NCBI RefSeq assembly: GCF_006547145.1
Contig: NZ_CP041244.1
Span: forward strand, 7,502,001 to 7,566,000
Direction of reading: 5' to 3'
DNA length: 64,000 nt
Source of the DNA: Actinomadura sp. WMMA1423
Lineage (GTDB): Bacteria; Actinomycetota; Actinomycetes; Streptosporangiales; Streptosporangiaceae
Below are positions 7,817-16,374 of this stretch, piece after piece (the stretch's first letter is position 1; every line of letters begins with the position of its first letter). A program made the translations under genes and the position numbers. The notes under the pieces were generated by a model, which saw only the letters and a list, made by a program, of their open reading frames with translations, did no database searches and was not told where the DNA came from.

Positions 7817-9079
7817 ATGGCCCACCCGCCGGCCACACCTCCGGGCCGGTACGCCGGCCTGACCCGCGAGGAGCTCGCGCTCGCCGTCCCCGAGCTGCTC
7901 CTGATCGGGCAGCTCATCGACCGCTCCGGGATGGCGTGGTGCATCTCCGCGTTCGGAAGGGAGAAGATGGCGCGGATCGCGATCGAGGAGTGGGCGGCGT
8001 CGAGCCCGATCTACACCCGGCGGATGCAGCGGGCCCTCGGCTACGCCCCCGACGTGCCCGGCGAGGGCGACGTCCCGACCATCTTCAAGGGCCTCCAGCT
8101 CGACATCGGTGCCCCGCCCCAGTTCATGGACTTCCGCTACACGGTGCACGACCGCCGGCACGGCGAGTTCCACCTCGACCACTGCGGCGCCCTGATGGAC
8201 GTGGAGCCGATGGGCGAGGACTACGTGCGCTCCATGTGCCACGACATCGAGGACCCCACCTTCGACGCCACCGCGGTCGCGACCAACCCGAAGGCCCAGG
8301 TGCGACCGCTCCACCGCCCGCCCCGCAGCCCCGCCGACCGGCACCCCCACTGCGCGTGGACGGTGATCATCGACGAGTCGTACCCGCCCGCGCAGGGCAT
8401 CCCGCTCCTCGCCGACAACGAGCGCTCCCGCGCCGCGACCCTCGAACTCGCCCCGATCGACCCGGCCGACGACGGCCTCGCCGACTACTCCGGCCCCCTG
8501 CTCTCCGACCTCGACTTCGCCGCCTTCTCCCGCTCCGCCCTGGCCCGGATCGCCGACGAGGTCTGCCTGCAGATGCACCTCCTCAACCGGGCCTTCACCC
8601 TCTCCGTGGCCAAGCGCGCCACCGACGCCGCCGAACTGCTCCGCATCCGCCGCAAGCAACTCGTCGGCATCGCCGGCGTCGCCGCGGAGCGCCTCGTCCA
8701 AGCCCTGGACCTGCCGCGCGACACCGAGGGCGCGACCCGCCTCCTCGCGCTGCACCCCCTCCTCAACCCCGCCGCCTACGTCGCCGCCGAGGTCGACGCC
8801 CCGTCCATCACCGTCCGCCCGTCCCCGGCACACGAGGACGGCGCATGGATCTCCCTCTGCGGCCCGGAGTGGACGACCGCGCTGAAGGCGATCGTCCGCG
8901 CCGCGGACCCCCACCTCGACGTAGAGGCCACCGCTCTCGGCGCCGACGAGTGGCGGTCGACGGTCGTCCGCCGCGACCACCCGACGCCGGAGCCGGACGA
9001 GGTGGCCGTCGTCCGCTTCAGCACCGGTACCGCCTTCACCTTCCAGCCTCGCCGTTCCCTCCCGATCACGCCCGTCTGA
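7817..9079 (+). CDS. Conserved-looking protein of unknown function
   Basis: I do not recognise this 420-residue protein. No signal peptide or membrane helix is visible. Two segments look conserved. One is DRSGMAWCISAFGREKMARIAI near residue 35. The other is a His/Cys/Asp-rich stretch, HGEFHLDHCGALMDVEPMG near residue 115, followed by CHDIEDPTFDATA, which could bind a metal or form an active site. The central region has a well-ordered helix, and the C-terminus resembles an unrelated alpha/beta module. A gene start at the ATG is supported by AAGGAG 10 nt upstream. It follows the F420 oxidoreductase by 120 bp, so it may join the same steroid/lipid module. Confidence 0.75.
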   Translation: MAHPPATPPGRYAGLTREELALAVPELLLIGQLIDRSGMAWCISAFGREKMARIAIEEWAASSPIYTRRMQRALGYAPDVPGEGDVPTIFKGLQLDIGAPPQFMDFRYTVHDRRHGEFHLDHCGALMDVEPMGEDYVRSMCHDIEDPTFDATAVATNPKAQVRPLHRPPRSPADRHPHCAWTVIIDESYPPAQGIPLLADNERSRAATLELAPIDPADDGLADYSGPLLSDLDFAAFSRSALARIADEVCLQMHLLNRAFTLSVAKRATDAAELLRIRRKQLVGIAGVAAERLVQALDLPRDTEGATRLLALHPLLNPAAYVAAEVDAPSITVRPSPAHEDGAWISLCGPEWTTALKAIVRAADPHLDVEATALGADEWRSTVVRRDHPTPEPDEVAVVRFSTGTAFTFQPRRSLPITPV

Positions 9080-9108
9080 CGGCTCGTCCTCTCCGCCGGG
9101 CTCGCGGG

Positions 9109-10092
9109 TCAGTCGAAGTCCTGACCGTCCAGCACCCAGGTCAGTCCGCTGAGCGGGTCCTCGATGGCCAGGTGCATGAACCAGATGTCGTCGTCGGGCC
9201 GACGCCAGGTCACGCAGCGCAGGCGGGCGACGACGTCCGCCATGGCCGCCGCGTCGACGGGCTCGGCGAGGCCGCCGATCCGGGCCAGAAGCCGCCAGAT
9301 CCCGATGCGCCCGCGCGCCTCCGACCACTGTCCGTAGGCCGCGCCGCCCCCGGCCATGCCGACCAGATCCGGATAGGCGGCGGCGAACTCGGCCGGCGCG
9401 CCGTACGGCTCAGCGGGCGGCTCCGGCCAGGTGGACATCGCGAACGCCGCCCCCTCCCAGGCCGTACCACGCACCGTGATCGGAGATTCCAGCCAGTAGG
9501 CGTCGGGGACGGGCTCGGTCTGAAGGCCCGTGTGATCCGTGCCGGCGATCGGCACGGTCAGCTCCAGGCCGTCCGGAGGGAAGGACGGCTTCGGGAAGCC
9601 GATGGCACCCTGCCCGGAGAAGTGGCGGATGGACCACTCGAAATCCCAGCACACGCGTTCCCACGGCTGGAGCACGAACGGGACCCCGGCGAACACCGCG
9701 GTGTCGAGGGTCGACACGCCGGTCAGGTCCTCACCGCGCAGGACCCGCGAATGCGCGACCAGATGCCGCAGCTCGCGATGGGCCAGGTGCTCGGCGAGCT
9801 CCGCCCAGGGCCTCATGGCCAGTGCCTCGTGGAGTTCCGCCGCCTCCCAGGGGTCGACCTCGTACTCCCGGGTCACGATGTGCGCGGCGTGCCGAGCGGG
9901 CGCGCGCCCGGCCATGATGCGGGCGATCCACGCCAGACCCAGTTCGTGCTCCCCTCGGACCCTCCTCTCCGGAGGGGAGGGCGTCGACCGGGGACTCTCA
10001 CCATCGAGCCGGTCGTACAGGGCCCGAAGGTCGTCCCAGCGCTGTTCATCGGCAAGCCGGCGGACGAGCTCGGTCAGTCCCTCGCTGTCCAT
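9109..10092 (-). CDS. Hypothetical protein, 327 residues
   Basis: Not recognised. The protein is soluble in appearance and rich in Trp, Glu and Ala. The N-terminal third is helical (MDSEGLTELVRRLADEQRWDDL), and then come mixed segments with VCWDFEWSIRHFSGQ and IPIAG-like strands. The C-terminus GLTWVLDGQDFD is compact. The ATG was chosen because GGAGAG lies 9 nt upstream; a longer open frame extends to 10542 but reads low-complexity sequence. It ends 29 nt from the convergent upstream gene. The sequence gives no clear hint of function. Confidence 0.7.
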   Translation of the reverse strand: MDSEGLTELVRRLADEQRWDDLRALYDRLDGESPRSTPSPPERRVRGEHELGLAWIARIMAGRAPARHAAHIVTREYEVDPWEAAELHEALAMRPWAELAEHLAHRELRHLVAHSRVLRGEDLTGVSTLDTAVFAGVPFVLQPWERVCWDFEWSIRHFSGQGAIGFPKPSFPPDGLELTVPIAGTDHTGLQTEPVPDAYWLESPITVRGTAWEGAAFAMSTWPEPPAEPYGAPAEFAAAYPDLVGMAGGGAAYGQWSEARGRIGIWRLLARIGGLAEPVDAAAMADVVARLRCVTWRRPDDDIWFMHLAIEDPLSGLTWVLDGQDFD

Positions 10093-10311
10093 GTCCCCAG
10101 ACTCTCCGATCAGCACCCGGACGCGGAAGAGGCCGCGGGCTCCGGTCCGGAGTGACCGCCACCGCAGAAGGACCTTCGACCCTCCCGAACGCCGACCTTC
10201 GCCGCTGCCGATCACCCTTCGCCGGGAGCACCGTGGAGGCGTCCCACCGGAAGGCACGAGCCGAACCGCGCGAGCAGCGACACGGCCGGCCCTGGGAAGG
10301 AGTGGGCCGCG

Positions 10312-10584
10312 ATGATGTACGGCGATCACATGAACGGCTGGGGCTACGGCTTCATGACCGTCGGCATGCTGCTGTTCTGGGCCCTGCTGATCTTCACGAT
10401 CATCCTCGTGGTCCGCTACCTCCCCGGCAGGGACCACCGACCGCCCCCGCCGCCGCCCCCGAAGCCGCCGGCCGAGGGCGCCGAGCAGATCCTGGCCGAG
10501 CGCTTCGCCCGCGGCGAGATCGACGAGAAGGAGTACCGCCACCGCCTGGCCGTCCTCCGGAACGAGACCACCCCGACCCCCTGA
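10312..10584 (+). CDS. SHOCT-domain small membrane protein
   Basis: A 90-residue protein with one N-terminal membrane helix (about residues 15-37, LLFWALLIFTIILVVRYL), a proline run (PPPPPPPKPP) and a C-terminal SHOCT domain (AEQILAERFARGEIDEKEYRHRLAVL). SHOCT is a short helical oligomerisation motif found at protein ends. The function is unknown. The start ATG has GGAAGGAG upstream. No operon partner is apparent. Confidence 0.9.
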   Translation: MMYGDHMNGWGYGFMTVGMLLFWALLIFTIILVVRYLPGRDHRPPPPPPPKPPAEGAEQILAERFARGEIDEKEYRHRLAVLRNETTPTP

Positions 10585-10665
10585 CGAGCACCCCCCTGCC
10601 AGCGGTGAAATGCCGCCTTGCCCAACAGCATCTCGCCCGGCCCGGGGCCGTGCCCGGGACCCTCA

Positions 10666-10905
10666 GGCCGGCAGCGGGTTGATGACGCCGTAGAGGCCTT
10701 CGGCCAGCCCGGGGCGGTCGTGGAGCACGTCCTCCAGGACCGCCCGCCTGTACCCAGCGGCCGGTGGAGCGGGACGGGGCCGCCGCCGTGCCGGTACCGC
10801 GCCCGGACGATGCCGTCGACGAGGCCGGTCGACCGGCGGTCCGCGTTGACCTCGGTGAGGCGCGCCGTCCGGACTCCGCCGCAACAAGGCGCAGGCCTCC
10901 TGACG
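10666..10905 (-). pseudogene. Frameshifted gene remnant
   Basis: The 320-bp gap between the SHOCT gene and the racemase holds coding-like sequence on the minus strand that shifts frame at least twice. One frame reads ACALLRRSPDG, the next reads EVNADRRSTGLVDGIVRARY, and the last reads AVLEDVLHDRPGLAEGLYGV before a TGA. Together they look like the C-terminal part of one protein whose reading frame has been broken. I cannot name the family. Confidence 0.4.
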
Positions 10906-12018
10906 TCACTCCCGCGGGTGGAGGCGCCTGACGGCGACGGTGTGCCGGGTCAGCGCGTCCGGCCGGGGATCGATGCCGATGCCCGGCCCGTCGGGCACGC
11001 GCATGAGATCGTGGTGCAGGACGAACGGCTCGGTGAGGTCCTCGGCGAAATAGCGGTCCGAGGCCGACAGATCGCCGGGGAGGGTGAAGCCGGGCAGAGC
11101 GGCCAGCGCCAGGTTGGCGGCGCGGCCTATGCCGGTTTCGAGGTTGCCGCCGCACCAGACGGGAACCCCGTGCGCGCTGGCGAGGTCGTGGATCCGCCGG
11201 GCCTCCAGGTATCCGCCGACACGGGCCGGCTTGACGTTGATGGCCCGGCACGCGTCGAGCGCGATGGCGGTGGCGGCGTCGCGCGCCGTGTGGATGGACT
11301 CGTCCAGGCATATCGGGGTCGTCAGTCGCCGCTGCAACTGCGCGTGGGCGTACAGGTCGTCTTCCTGCAGCGGCTCCTCGATGAGCAGCAGGTCGTACTC
11401 GTCCAGGCGGCGCAGGTGCCCGGCATCGCCAAGGGTGTAGGCGGTATTGGCGTCCACCTGTAGCCGCAGGCCGTTCCCGAACAGTTCCCGGACCGCGCGC
11501 ACGGGTTCGAGGTCCCAGCCAGGGGCGATCTTCAGTTTGATGCGGGCGTAGCCTTCGGCCAGATACCGTTCCACCACATCGAGCAGCTCGCCGACCGAGT
11601 CTTGCATGCCGACGGACACGCCGACTGGAACGGCCTCCCGCGACGCCCCGAGGAAGGTGCCGAGCGACATTCCGTAGGAGCGCAGCTCGGCATCCAGCAG
11701 CGCCGTCTCGAGTGCCGCCTTGGCCAGGCGGTTGCCCTTGACCGCCGCGAAGACCGGGGCGAGCTCGGCGACCCGCGGCTCTGGCAGCGCGAGGACGCCG
11801 GGCAGCAGGAAGTCGCGGATGACGATCTCGGCGGCGCCGGCGAACTCCGGGTAGTAGCCCGGGTCGGGGTCCCCGGCGAATTCGGCCCAGCCCTCGGCGG
11901 TGTCGGTCACCACGTGCAGCAGGAACGTCTCCCTGGCCGTCATGGTCCCGGTCGAGTATCGGAAGGGGCTCACGAGCGGCAGCGCGACCTCGATCAGGTC
12001 GACGTGCTCAATCCTCAT
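10906..12018 (-). CDS. Enolase-superfamily enzyme, o-succinylbenzoate synthase / N-acylamino acid racemase type
   Basis: A 370-residue muconate-lactonising-enzyme subgroup protein, the normal length for the MenC/NSAR family. The catalytic set is present: KLKIAPG (second lysine as base, near residue 163), VDANTAY, LIEEPL and LDES as metal ligands, and NVKPARVGG with the opposite lysine. MRIEHVDLIEVALPLVSPF is a typical family start. Members either make o-succinylbenzoate for menaquinone or racemise N-acyl amino acids; many do both, and no men genes are nearby. The next gene to the right on the plus strand, beyond decayed DNA, is an amino-acid-oxidase-like flavoprotein, which makes an amino-acid role slightly more likely. 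Confidence 0.9.
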   Translation of the reverse strand: MRIEHVDLIEVALPLVSPFRYSTGTMTARETFLLHVVTDTAEGWAEFAGDPDPGYYPEFAGAAEIVIRDFLLPGVLALPEPRVAELAPVFAAVKGNRLAKAALETALLDAELRSYGMSLGTFLGASREAVPVGVSVGMQDSVGELLDVVERYLAEGYARIKLKIAPGWDLEPVRAVRELFGNGLRLQVDANTAYTLGDAGHLRRLDEYDLLLIEEPLQEDDLYAHAQLQRRLTTPICLDESIHTARDAATAIALDACRAINVKPARVGGYLEARRIHDLASAHGVPVWCGGNLETGIGRAANLALAALPGFTLPGDLSASDRYFAEDLTEPFVLHHDLMRVPDGPGIGIDPRPDALTRHTVAVRRLHPRE

Positions 12019-12139
12019 CGCCGGCCATCGCTGGGCCGTCCATCGGCGCCTCTTCTCCGATGCGCAGGCCGAGGGGGGACCGGTCCGCCTCTTTCGGCCT
12101 GCACCTGAAATGGGAAGTCCGGATTGATAACTTAGCTCC

Positions 12140-12580
12140 ATGGGTCAGCGTGGACCACGGGCCGTAGAGATCGCTTTGTCGGGCCGAGATCGTGCCGGGT
12201 CGGTGCGCTCTGCCGGGTCGGCGCATAGGCGGCAGGCCGAGCGGTCCCGGATCGTCCCGGCGTGTGCTGAGGGGATCTCGAATACCGCGGTGGCGGCCGA
12301 GTCGGGGCTGACCGCGACGACGATGGGTGAAAGGCGGGGCCGGTTCGCCGCGCGGGGTTTCGCCGGCCGGGCGGACGGTGAGCGCGGTCGGCGGCCGGAG
12401 ATCACGCTGGTGCTGCCCCGGCCGTGGGTCGGCGGCGGGCGCGCTTCATCGTCAAGAGACTCCACGGGCTGGACGACGAGCCGCGTCCGGGTCGGCCACC
12501 GTCGGCCATGCGCCACCATGACACGGCCGCCGGTGCCTCCCCGCCGCGATCCCCGGATCCCGGCCACAAGCGGCAATGGC
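12140..12580 (+). pseudogene. IS630-family transposase remnant
   Basis: The first frame (from 12140) reads the N-terminal helix-turn-helix of actinobacterial IS630 transposases: RGPRAVEIALSGRDRAG, then RSRIVPACAEGISNTAVAAE. After RRPEITLVLPRPWV the sequence jumps. From 12433 another frame reads RRARFIVKRLHGLDDEPRPG, the end of the second helix-turn-helix block. About 35 codons of the second block seem to be deleted and the frame is lost; the DDE catalytic domain is absent. It is a dead fragment. Confidence 0.65.
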
Positions 12581-12600
12581 CTCCCGCCCCGGATCGCTGA

Positions 12601-13276
12601 AATCCGCCGTCGACCAGGTTCTGTGGAAGTGTGATTTCAGATACGCATACCGGTGAATTTTTCAAGCTCTCCGCCCAGCCATTGTTCACAGCCGAGGCGG
12701 TCGGCTGCACGCTGTCGCAGCGCCACCGGGTCCAAAGTATTTGCGAACCAATTCCCACGCGAGCGTTCCGCCTTCTTCGGCAGGGCATCGGGCATTCGAA
12801 TGCGCAGACCGTGCCCAATGCGATGCCGCCCGCCTCCGTCCCTCCACACCGGCATCAAAAGGCGACATAACCGACAAAACGCCATCTAGGGCGGTGAGTG
12901 CTCTCCCCGCTGGGGTGAGATCGTTCGACGTGCTCCCGGCGGCGCTTGTCGGCCACCTCACGACATCATCCTGTCAGCACCCAAAAACAGTGAACCAACT
13001 TAGACTCACCATTTAGGCGCAGGATGCCGGTCAAAGCGGCTTGGTGGGTATCGTGGTGAAACCGGCAACCTACTCTTACTTCGCTCCGGAGAGCGGCCGG
13101 TGATATAACTTCCTTTCGGGATGCTCTAGCGATGGCCCACTTTTGGTTGATTCGCTCGGCGCCGCTCTCTGCCTTGGGTGCGGGCAGGTGGGCGACGCTT
13201 CGGAATCAGCTCGACGATGGGCACCGAGCCGAGGTACCCGCCGTCCCAAGAAGACCTCGGTGTCGAAGGAGTTGTG
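12601..13276. other. Gene-poor, lower-GC decayed region
   Basis: This stretch has visibly more A and T than its surroundings and no convincing gene. Short open frames on both strands overlap each other; one on the minus strand (12637-12885) has a plausible helical C-terminus (DPVALRQRAADRLG) but no recognisable family. It lies directly after the transposase remnant and probably represents degraded insertion DNA plus the promoter region of the downstream flavoprotein. Confidence 0.5.
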
Positions 13277-14467
13277 ATGGCCCCTACCCACCACGATGTG
13301 ATCATCGTCGGCGGAGGCATCATCGGAGGTGGGATCGCCGAACACCTGCGATGCGGGTCGCGCCTGCGGGTCAGCGTGGTGGACGGGGAGTTCGGCGCCT
13401 GCGTCAAGACCAGCGCCTCGCAGGCGGCGGCCGGTGGGATCAACCCGCATCTCTACGACGAAGCACACGGCGCCCTCGGCCCCATGGCCCAACGCAGCCG
13501 TGACCTTTACCCAGGCTGGATCGAGCGGCTCTCCGCCGCCTGGGGCCGCCCGATCGAACTCCGCCCCTCCGGGCTTCTCTGCGTGGCGCTCGAGGAAAAG
13601 GAGCACGGTCGGCTGGTCGACGACGTGCTTCCGCTGCTCCGCGAGCGCGGCGTGGCCGCCGAGGAACTCGGCGCCGACGAGGTGCGCAGGCACGAGCCGC
13701 TGCTGGGGCCCGCCGTCAGGGGAGGGCTATGGCTGCCAGATGACCTGGCGGTCGAGCCCGTGCGTGTGATGGCCGCGCTGGAGGCGGTCCTCAAGGCCGA
13801 CGACGGCATCACCTGCGTCCAGGACAGCGCCGAGTCCATTCGCGTGGACGGGGACGGCGTACGGGTCACGCTGAGATCCGGGCGCGTCCTGCGGTCCGAT
13901 CGGGTGGTGGTCGCGGCGGGGCACCTGAGCCATGAGCTGGTCAAGGACTTCATCGACTGGCGGGACGACAGCTTCAGCCCCATCAAGGGGCAGATACTCG
14001 AGGTCGCGGCTCCGCCGGGCGGCGGGCTGCGCACCCAGTGCGACGCGCTGCTGCCCGACGACGAGGAGACGCACATCGTCCGTGCGTCCCCCTACGCCGA
14101 GGGCCGGGTGGCCGTGGGCGTGACCCATGACCGGGGCGACGCGACACCGGGGACGTCTTCGCGGGCCACAGAGGACATCCTGCGGAACCTGCGGCGCATC
14201 CTGCCGGCCGTCGCCGACTGGGAGGTCATCGGCGCCCGCGCCGGGATCCGGCCGGGGACGTCGGACGGGCTGCCGGTCCTCGGCTACGTCGATCCGTCCC
14301 ACCGCGTTCTGGCGGCCACCGGGCACAACGGACTGGGGATCACGCTGGCGCCGCGCACGGCGCAGCTCGCCGCCAAGCTGCTGCTCGACATGCCGCTGAC
14401 CGAGGAGGACCGCGCCGACCTGCACGTGGGCAGGCCGGAGCGCCTCGCGTCGAGCCGCTCGCGCTAG
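13277..14467 (+). CDS. FAD-dependent oxidoreductase, D-amino acid oxidase / glycine oxidase-like
   Basis: A 396-residue member of the DAO family. The FAD motif is VIIVGGGIIGGGIAEHL (about residues 8-24). SQAAAGGINPHLYDE near residue 50 is the flavin-binding loop. The C-terminal motif ATGHNGLGITLAPRTAQL near 360 is typical of ThiO-like and D-amino-acid oxidases. AAGGAG lies 5-6 nt before the chosen ATG; a longer frame to 13178 lacks such a site. It oxidises an amine or amino acid to an imine; the exact substrate is unknown. Its stop is 1 nt from the stop of the convergent SCO2521-like gene, with no terminator between them. Confidence 0.9.
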   Translation: MAPTHHDVIIVGGGIIGGGIAEHLRCGSRLRVSVVDGEFGACVKTSASQAAAGGINPHLYDEAHGALGPMAQRSRDLYPGWIERLSAAWGRPIELRPSGLLCVALEEKEHGRLVDDVLPLLRERGVAAEELGADEVRRHEPLLGPAVRGGLWLPDDLAVEPVRVMAALEAVLKADDGITCVQDSAESIRVDGDGVRVTLRSGRVLRSDRVVVAAGHLSHELVKDFIDWRDDSFSPIKGQILEVAAPPGGGLRTQCDALLPDDEETHIVRASPYAEGRVAVGVTHDRGDATPGTSSRATEDILRNLRRILPAVADWEVIGARAGIRPGTSDGLPVLGYVDPSHRVLAATGHNGLGITLAPRTAQLAAKLLLDMPLTEEDRADLHVGRPERLASSRSR

Positions 14468-14468
14468 C

Positions 14469-15446
14469 TCAGCCCATGCCCGACCACTCGCTCTCCGTCC
14501 GCAGCACCAGGCGCAGGCTGTTGAGCGCCACATGGTCGCGGATCCGGTGGGTGGCCAGGTCCCACTGCCGGGTCAGGCCTTGGAACCGGTCGAAGGCGTC
14601 CCACAACCCGTAGAGGCCGGGCTGGACCCGGGCCTTGGGCATCCAGTGGTGAAGCAGGTGGTCGATGACGGGTCCGATGTGCTGGAGCGTCCGGTCCAGA
14701 TCCCCGGAGCCGGGCCGCGCCCGCTCGATCTGGCGGTTGACGACGTCGAGCAGCCAGTCGTGCAACGCCAGGTCCTCGACCAGGTCGAGCAGGTCGGACA
14801 CGTTGGGCCAGACGACCGAGAGCCGGATCAGGCGGGTGCCCTCGGGGAGGACGGTGAAGCGGTAGAGGCCGGGGCCGCCGCTCTCCCGCACGGGCTGCAG
14901 CGCCCACCGCCACCGTCCCAGCGGAGCGTGCAGCGGCTGCCTGCCGTCGAGCAGCCGCGACCGCTGGAGGTTGAAGATCGTGGATTCGGCGGTGCGCCCC
15001 ATCTCGATGTTCAGGTGCCCGTGCTCGGACTGGGCGAACCCCGCGGCCGCGTCTTCCAGGCGCAACCGGCCGAGGTATTCGGCCACGCCGGGACTGGCCA
15101 GGTAGTGCGACCACGCCTGCCGGTACTGCCGGGACGACGGCACGAGCGTCGTGTACGAGCAGGACTGCACGATCAGGCCGCCTGTCAGGGTGGCCCGTGT
15201 CGCGAACGTGCCGACGCCCCGGACACGACGTCCCGAATGCGAAGGCATGAAGCAGTCGATGCCGGTCAGCCGCTGGGGCGAGACGGCGTAGGCGCGAGGA
15301 CGCGCGGCATGCCGCACCTGCTCCCCGGGCACCAGGCCGAGCAGCCTGACCGTCTCCGCCACGGACAGTTGCGAGGAGTGCGCGAGGAGGCCGGTCCGGA
15401 TCTCTCCGATGGAGAGGGCGCTCTCAGAAGCCTGCGCCGAAGACAT
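14469..15446 (-). CDS. SCO2521-family protein, last gene of the five-gene operon
   Basis: The 325-residue protein matches my recollection of the uncharacterised actinobacterial SCO2521 family. No catalytic motif, signal peptide or membrane helix is visible. Conserved-looking parts are the N-terminal EIRTGLLAHSSQLSVAETV, the strand pair LIVQSCSYTTLVPSSRQYRQ near residue 115, and the helical C-terminal part with LVEDLALHDWLLDVV. The ATG has AGGA 9 nt upstream and overlaps the end of the SCO2522-like gene by 23 bp, so the two are translationally coupled. A structural or scaffolding role is possible. The family name is from memory and should be confirmed by an HMM search. Confidence 0.75.
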   Translation of the reverse strand: MSSAQASESALSIGEIRTGLLAHSSQLSVAETVRLLGLVPGEQVRHAARPRAYAVSPQRLTGIDCFMPSHSGRRVRGVGTFATRATLTGGLIVQSCSYTTLVPSSRQYRQAWSHYLASPGVAEYLGRLRLEDAAAGFAQSEHGHLNIEMGRTAESTIFNLQRSRLLDGRQPLHAPLGRWRWALQPVRESGGPGLYRFTVLPEGTRLIRLSVVWPNVSDLLDLVEDLALHDWLLDVVNRQIERARPGSGDLDRTLQHIGPVIDHLLHHWMPKARVQPGLYGLWDAFDRFQGLTRQWDLATHRIRDHVALNSLRLVLRTESEWSGMG

Positions 15447-16374
15447 GGGAGATCCTGCCGACGACGTCACCGGGCAGATCGACCTTCTGGGCCGCCGCCT
15501 GGGCGGCGGTCTGCTCGGTGACGGCCGGATCGACGAACACCTGGTCGAGGATGGTCCGCACGGCGGCCTCCACGTCGGCGAACCGGGCCTGGAGCAACGA
15601 CATCGTCCGGAACGCGGCGAACGGCTGGGCGCCGTCGGCGAGCTGGACCAGCGGCGGAAGGTCCTCCCAGCGCTCCGGGTACTCGGCCGTCCACCGCGTG
15701 GGCGAGACCACGGGCTTGCCCTGATGGCGGAGAAGCCCCAACCGGAGCAGCTGCCAGACGGCCGAGAGCATCGCACAGGACCACCGCCGCCGGCCGTCCC
15801 GTTCGTCCCAGATCTGGACCTCCATGCAGATGCCGTGAGTCCGGGCGCCGTTCTGCTCGGGAGGGTGCCAGGGCCGGGTGGCGAGCGCCTCGTCCAGGCC
15901 GTCGGGCCGGAGCCTGTCCCTGCTGTTGGAGACCCAACCGGTGAGGTGGACCGGCGGACGGAGGCCGTTGCTGCCCTGCGGGGGGTCGGAGACGATACGG
16001 CCGAGGACCAGCTCCGCCGGAGACACCTCGCCGGCGGATGCGCACGCGGACTCCCGCACCAGGTAGTCGATGCCGAACCCGGCGTCGTGCGCCGCGTCGA
16101 GCAGTTCGGGCACGAGCTTCTTGGGCGAGGTCAGCTGGCTGAAGTAGTCGTCGACCAGGAAGCAGGTGCTGATCCGCAGGGGAGCGGGGTATCGGGCGCG
16201 GACGAAGTCCGCCCATGGGCCGATCCGTCCGAAGTGGCGGCGCAGGGTCTCCGGACCGTCCAGCAGATCCTCCATGTACAGGTGGCCGAGCTCGAGCGAC
16301 AGGTGCGAGCGCGGCACCAGCTCCACGCGGGGCTGGCTCGTGAGGACGTCGACCTCCAACTCGGGTTCCGTCAT
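15424..16374 (-). CDS. SCO2522-family protein
   Basis: A 316-residue protein of the uncharacterised SCO2522 family (recognised by memory of the gene order and style). The N-terminus contains VPRSHLSLELGHLYMEDLL, followed by ISTCFLVDDYFSQ and FGIDYLVRESACA, which look like alternating strands and helices of an alpha/beta fold; ACASAGEVSPAELV has a Cys that might be functional. The start ATG overlaps the upstream stop as ATGA, with GGAG 6 nt before it; an ATG 12 nt further upstream is less well placed. Tight coupling to the P-loop gene implies a stoichiometric partnership. No known activity. Confidence 0.75.
   Translation of the reverse strand: MTEPELEVDVLTSQPRVELVPRSHLSLELGHLYMEDLLDGPETLRRHFGRIGPWADFVRARYPAPLRISTCFLVDDYFSQLTSPKKLVPELLDAAHDAGFGIDYLVRESACASAGEVSPAELVLGRIVSDPPQGSNGLRPPVHLTGWVSNSRDRLRPDGLDEALATRPWHPPEQNGARTHGICMEVQIWDERDGRRRWSCAMLSAVWQLLRLGLLRHQGKPVVSPTRWTAEYPERWEDLPPLVQLADGAQPFAAFRTMSLLQARFADVEAAVRTILDQVFVDPAVTEQTAAQAAAQKVDLPGDVVGRISHVFGAGF

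Noticed and set aside
12637..12885. Small minus-strand gene in the low-GC region
   Set aside because: A helical-looking C-terminus is present, but it overlaps other short frames, lacks a ribosome site and matches no family known to me.
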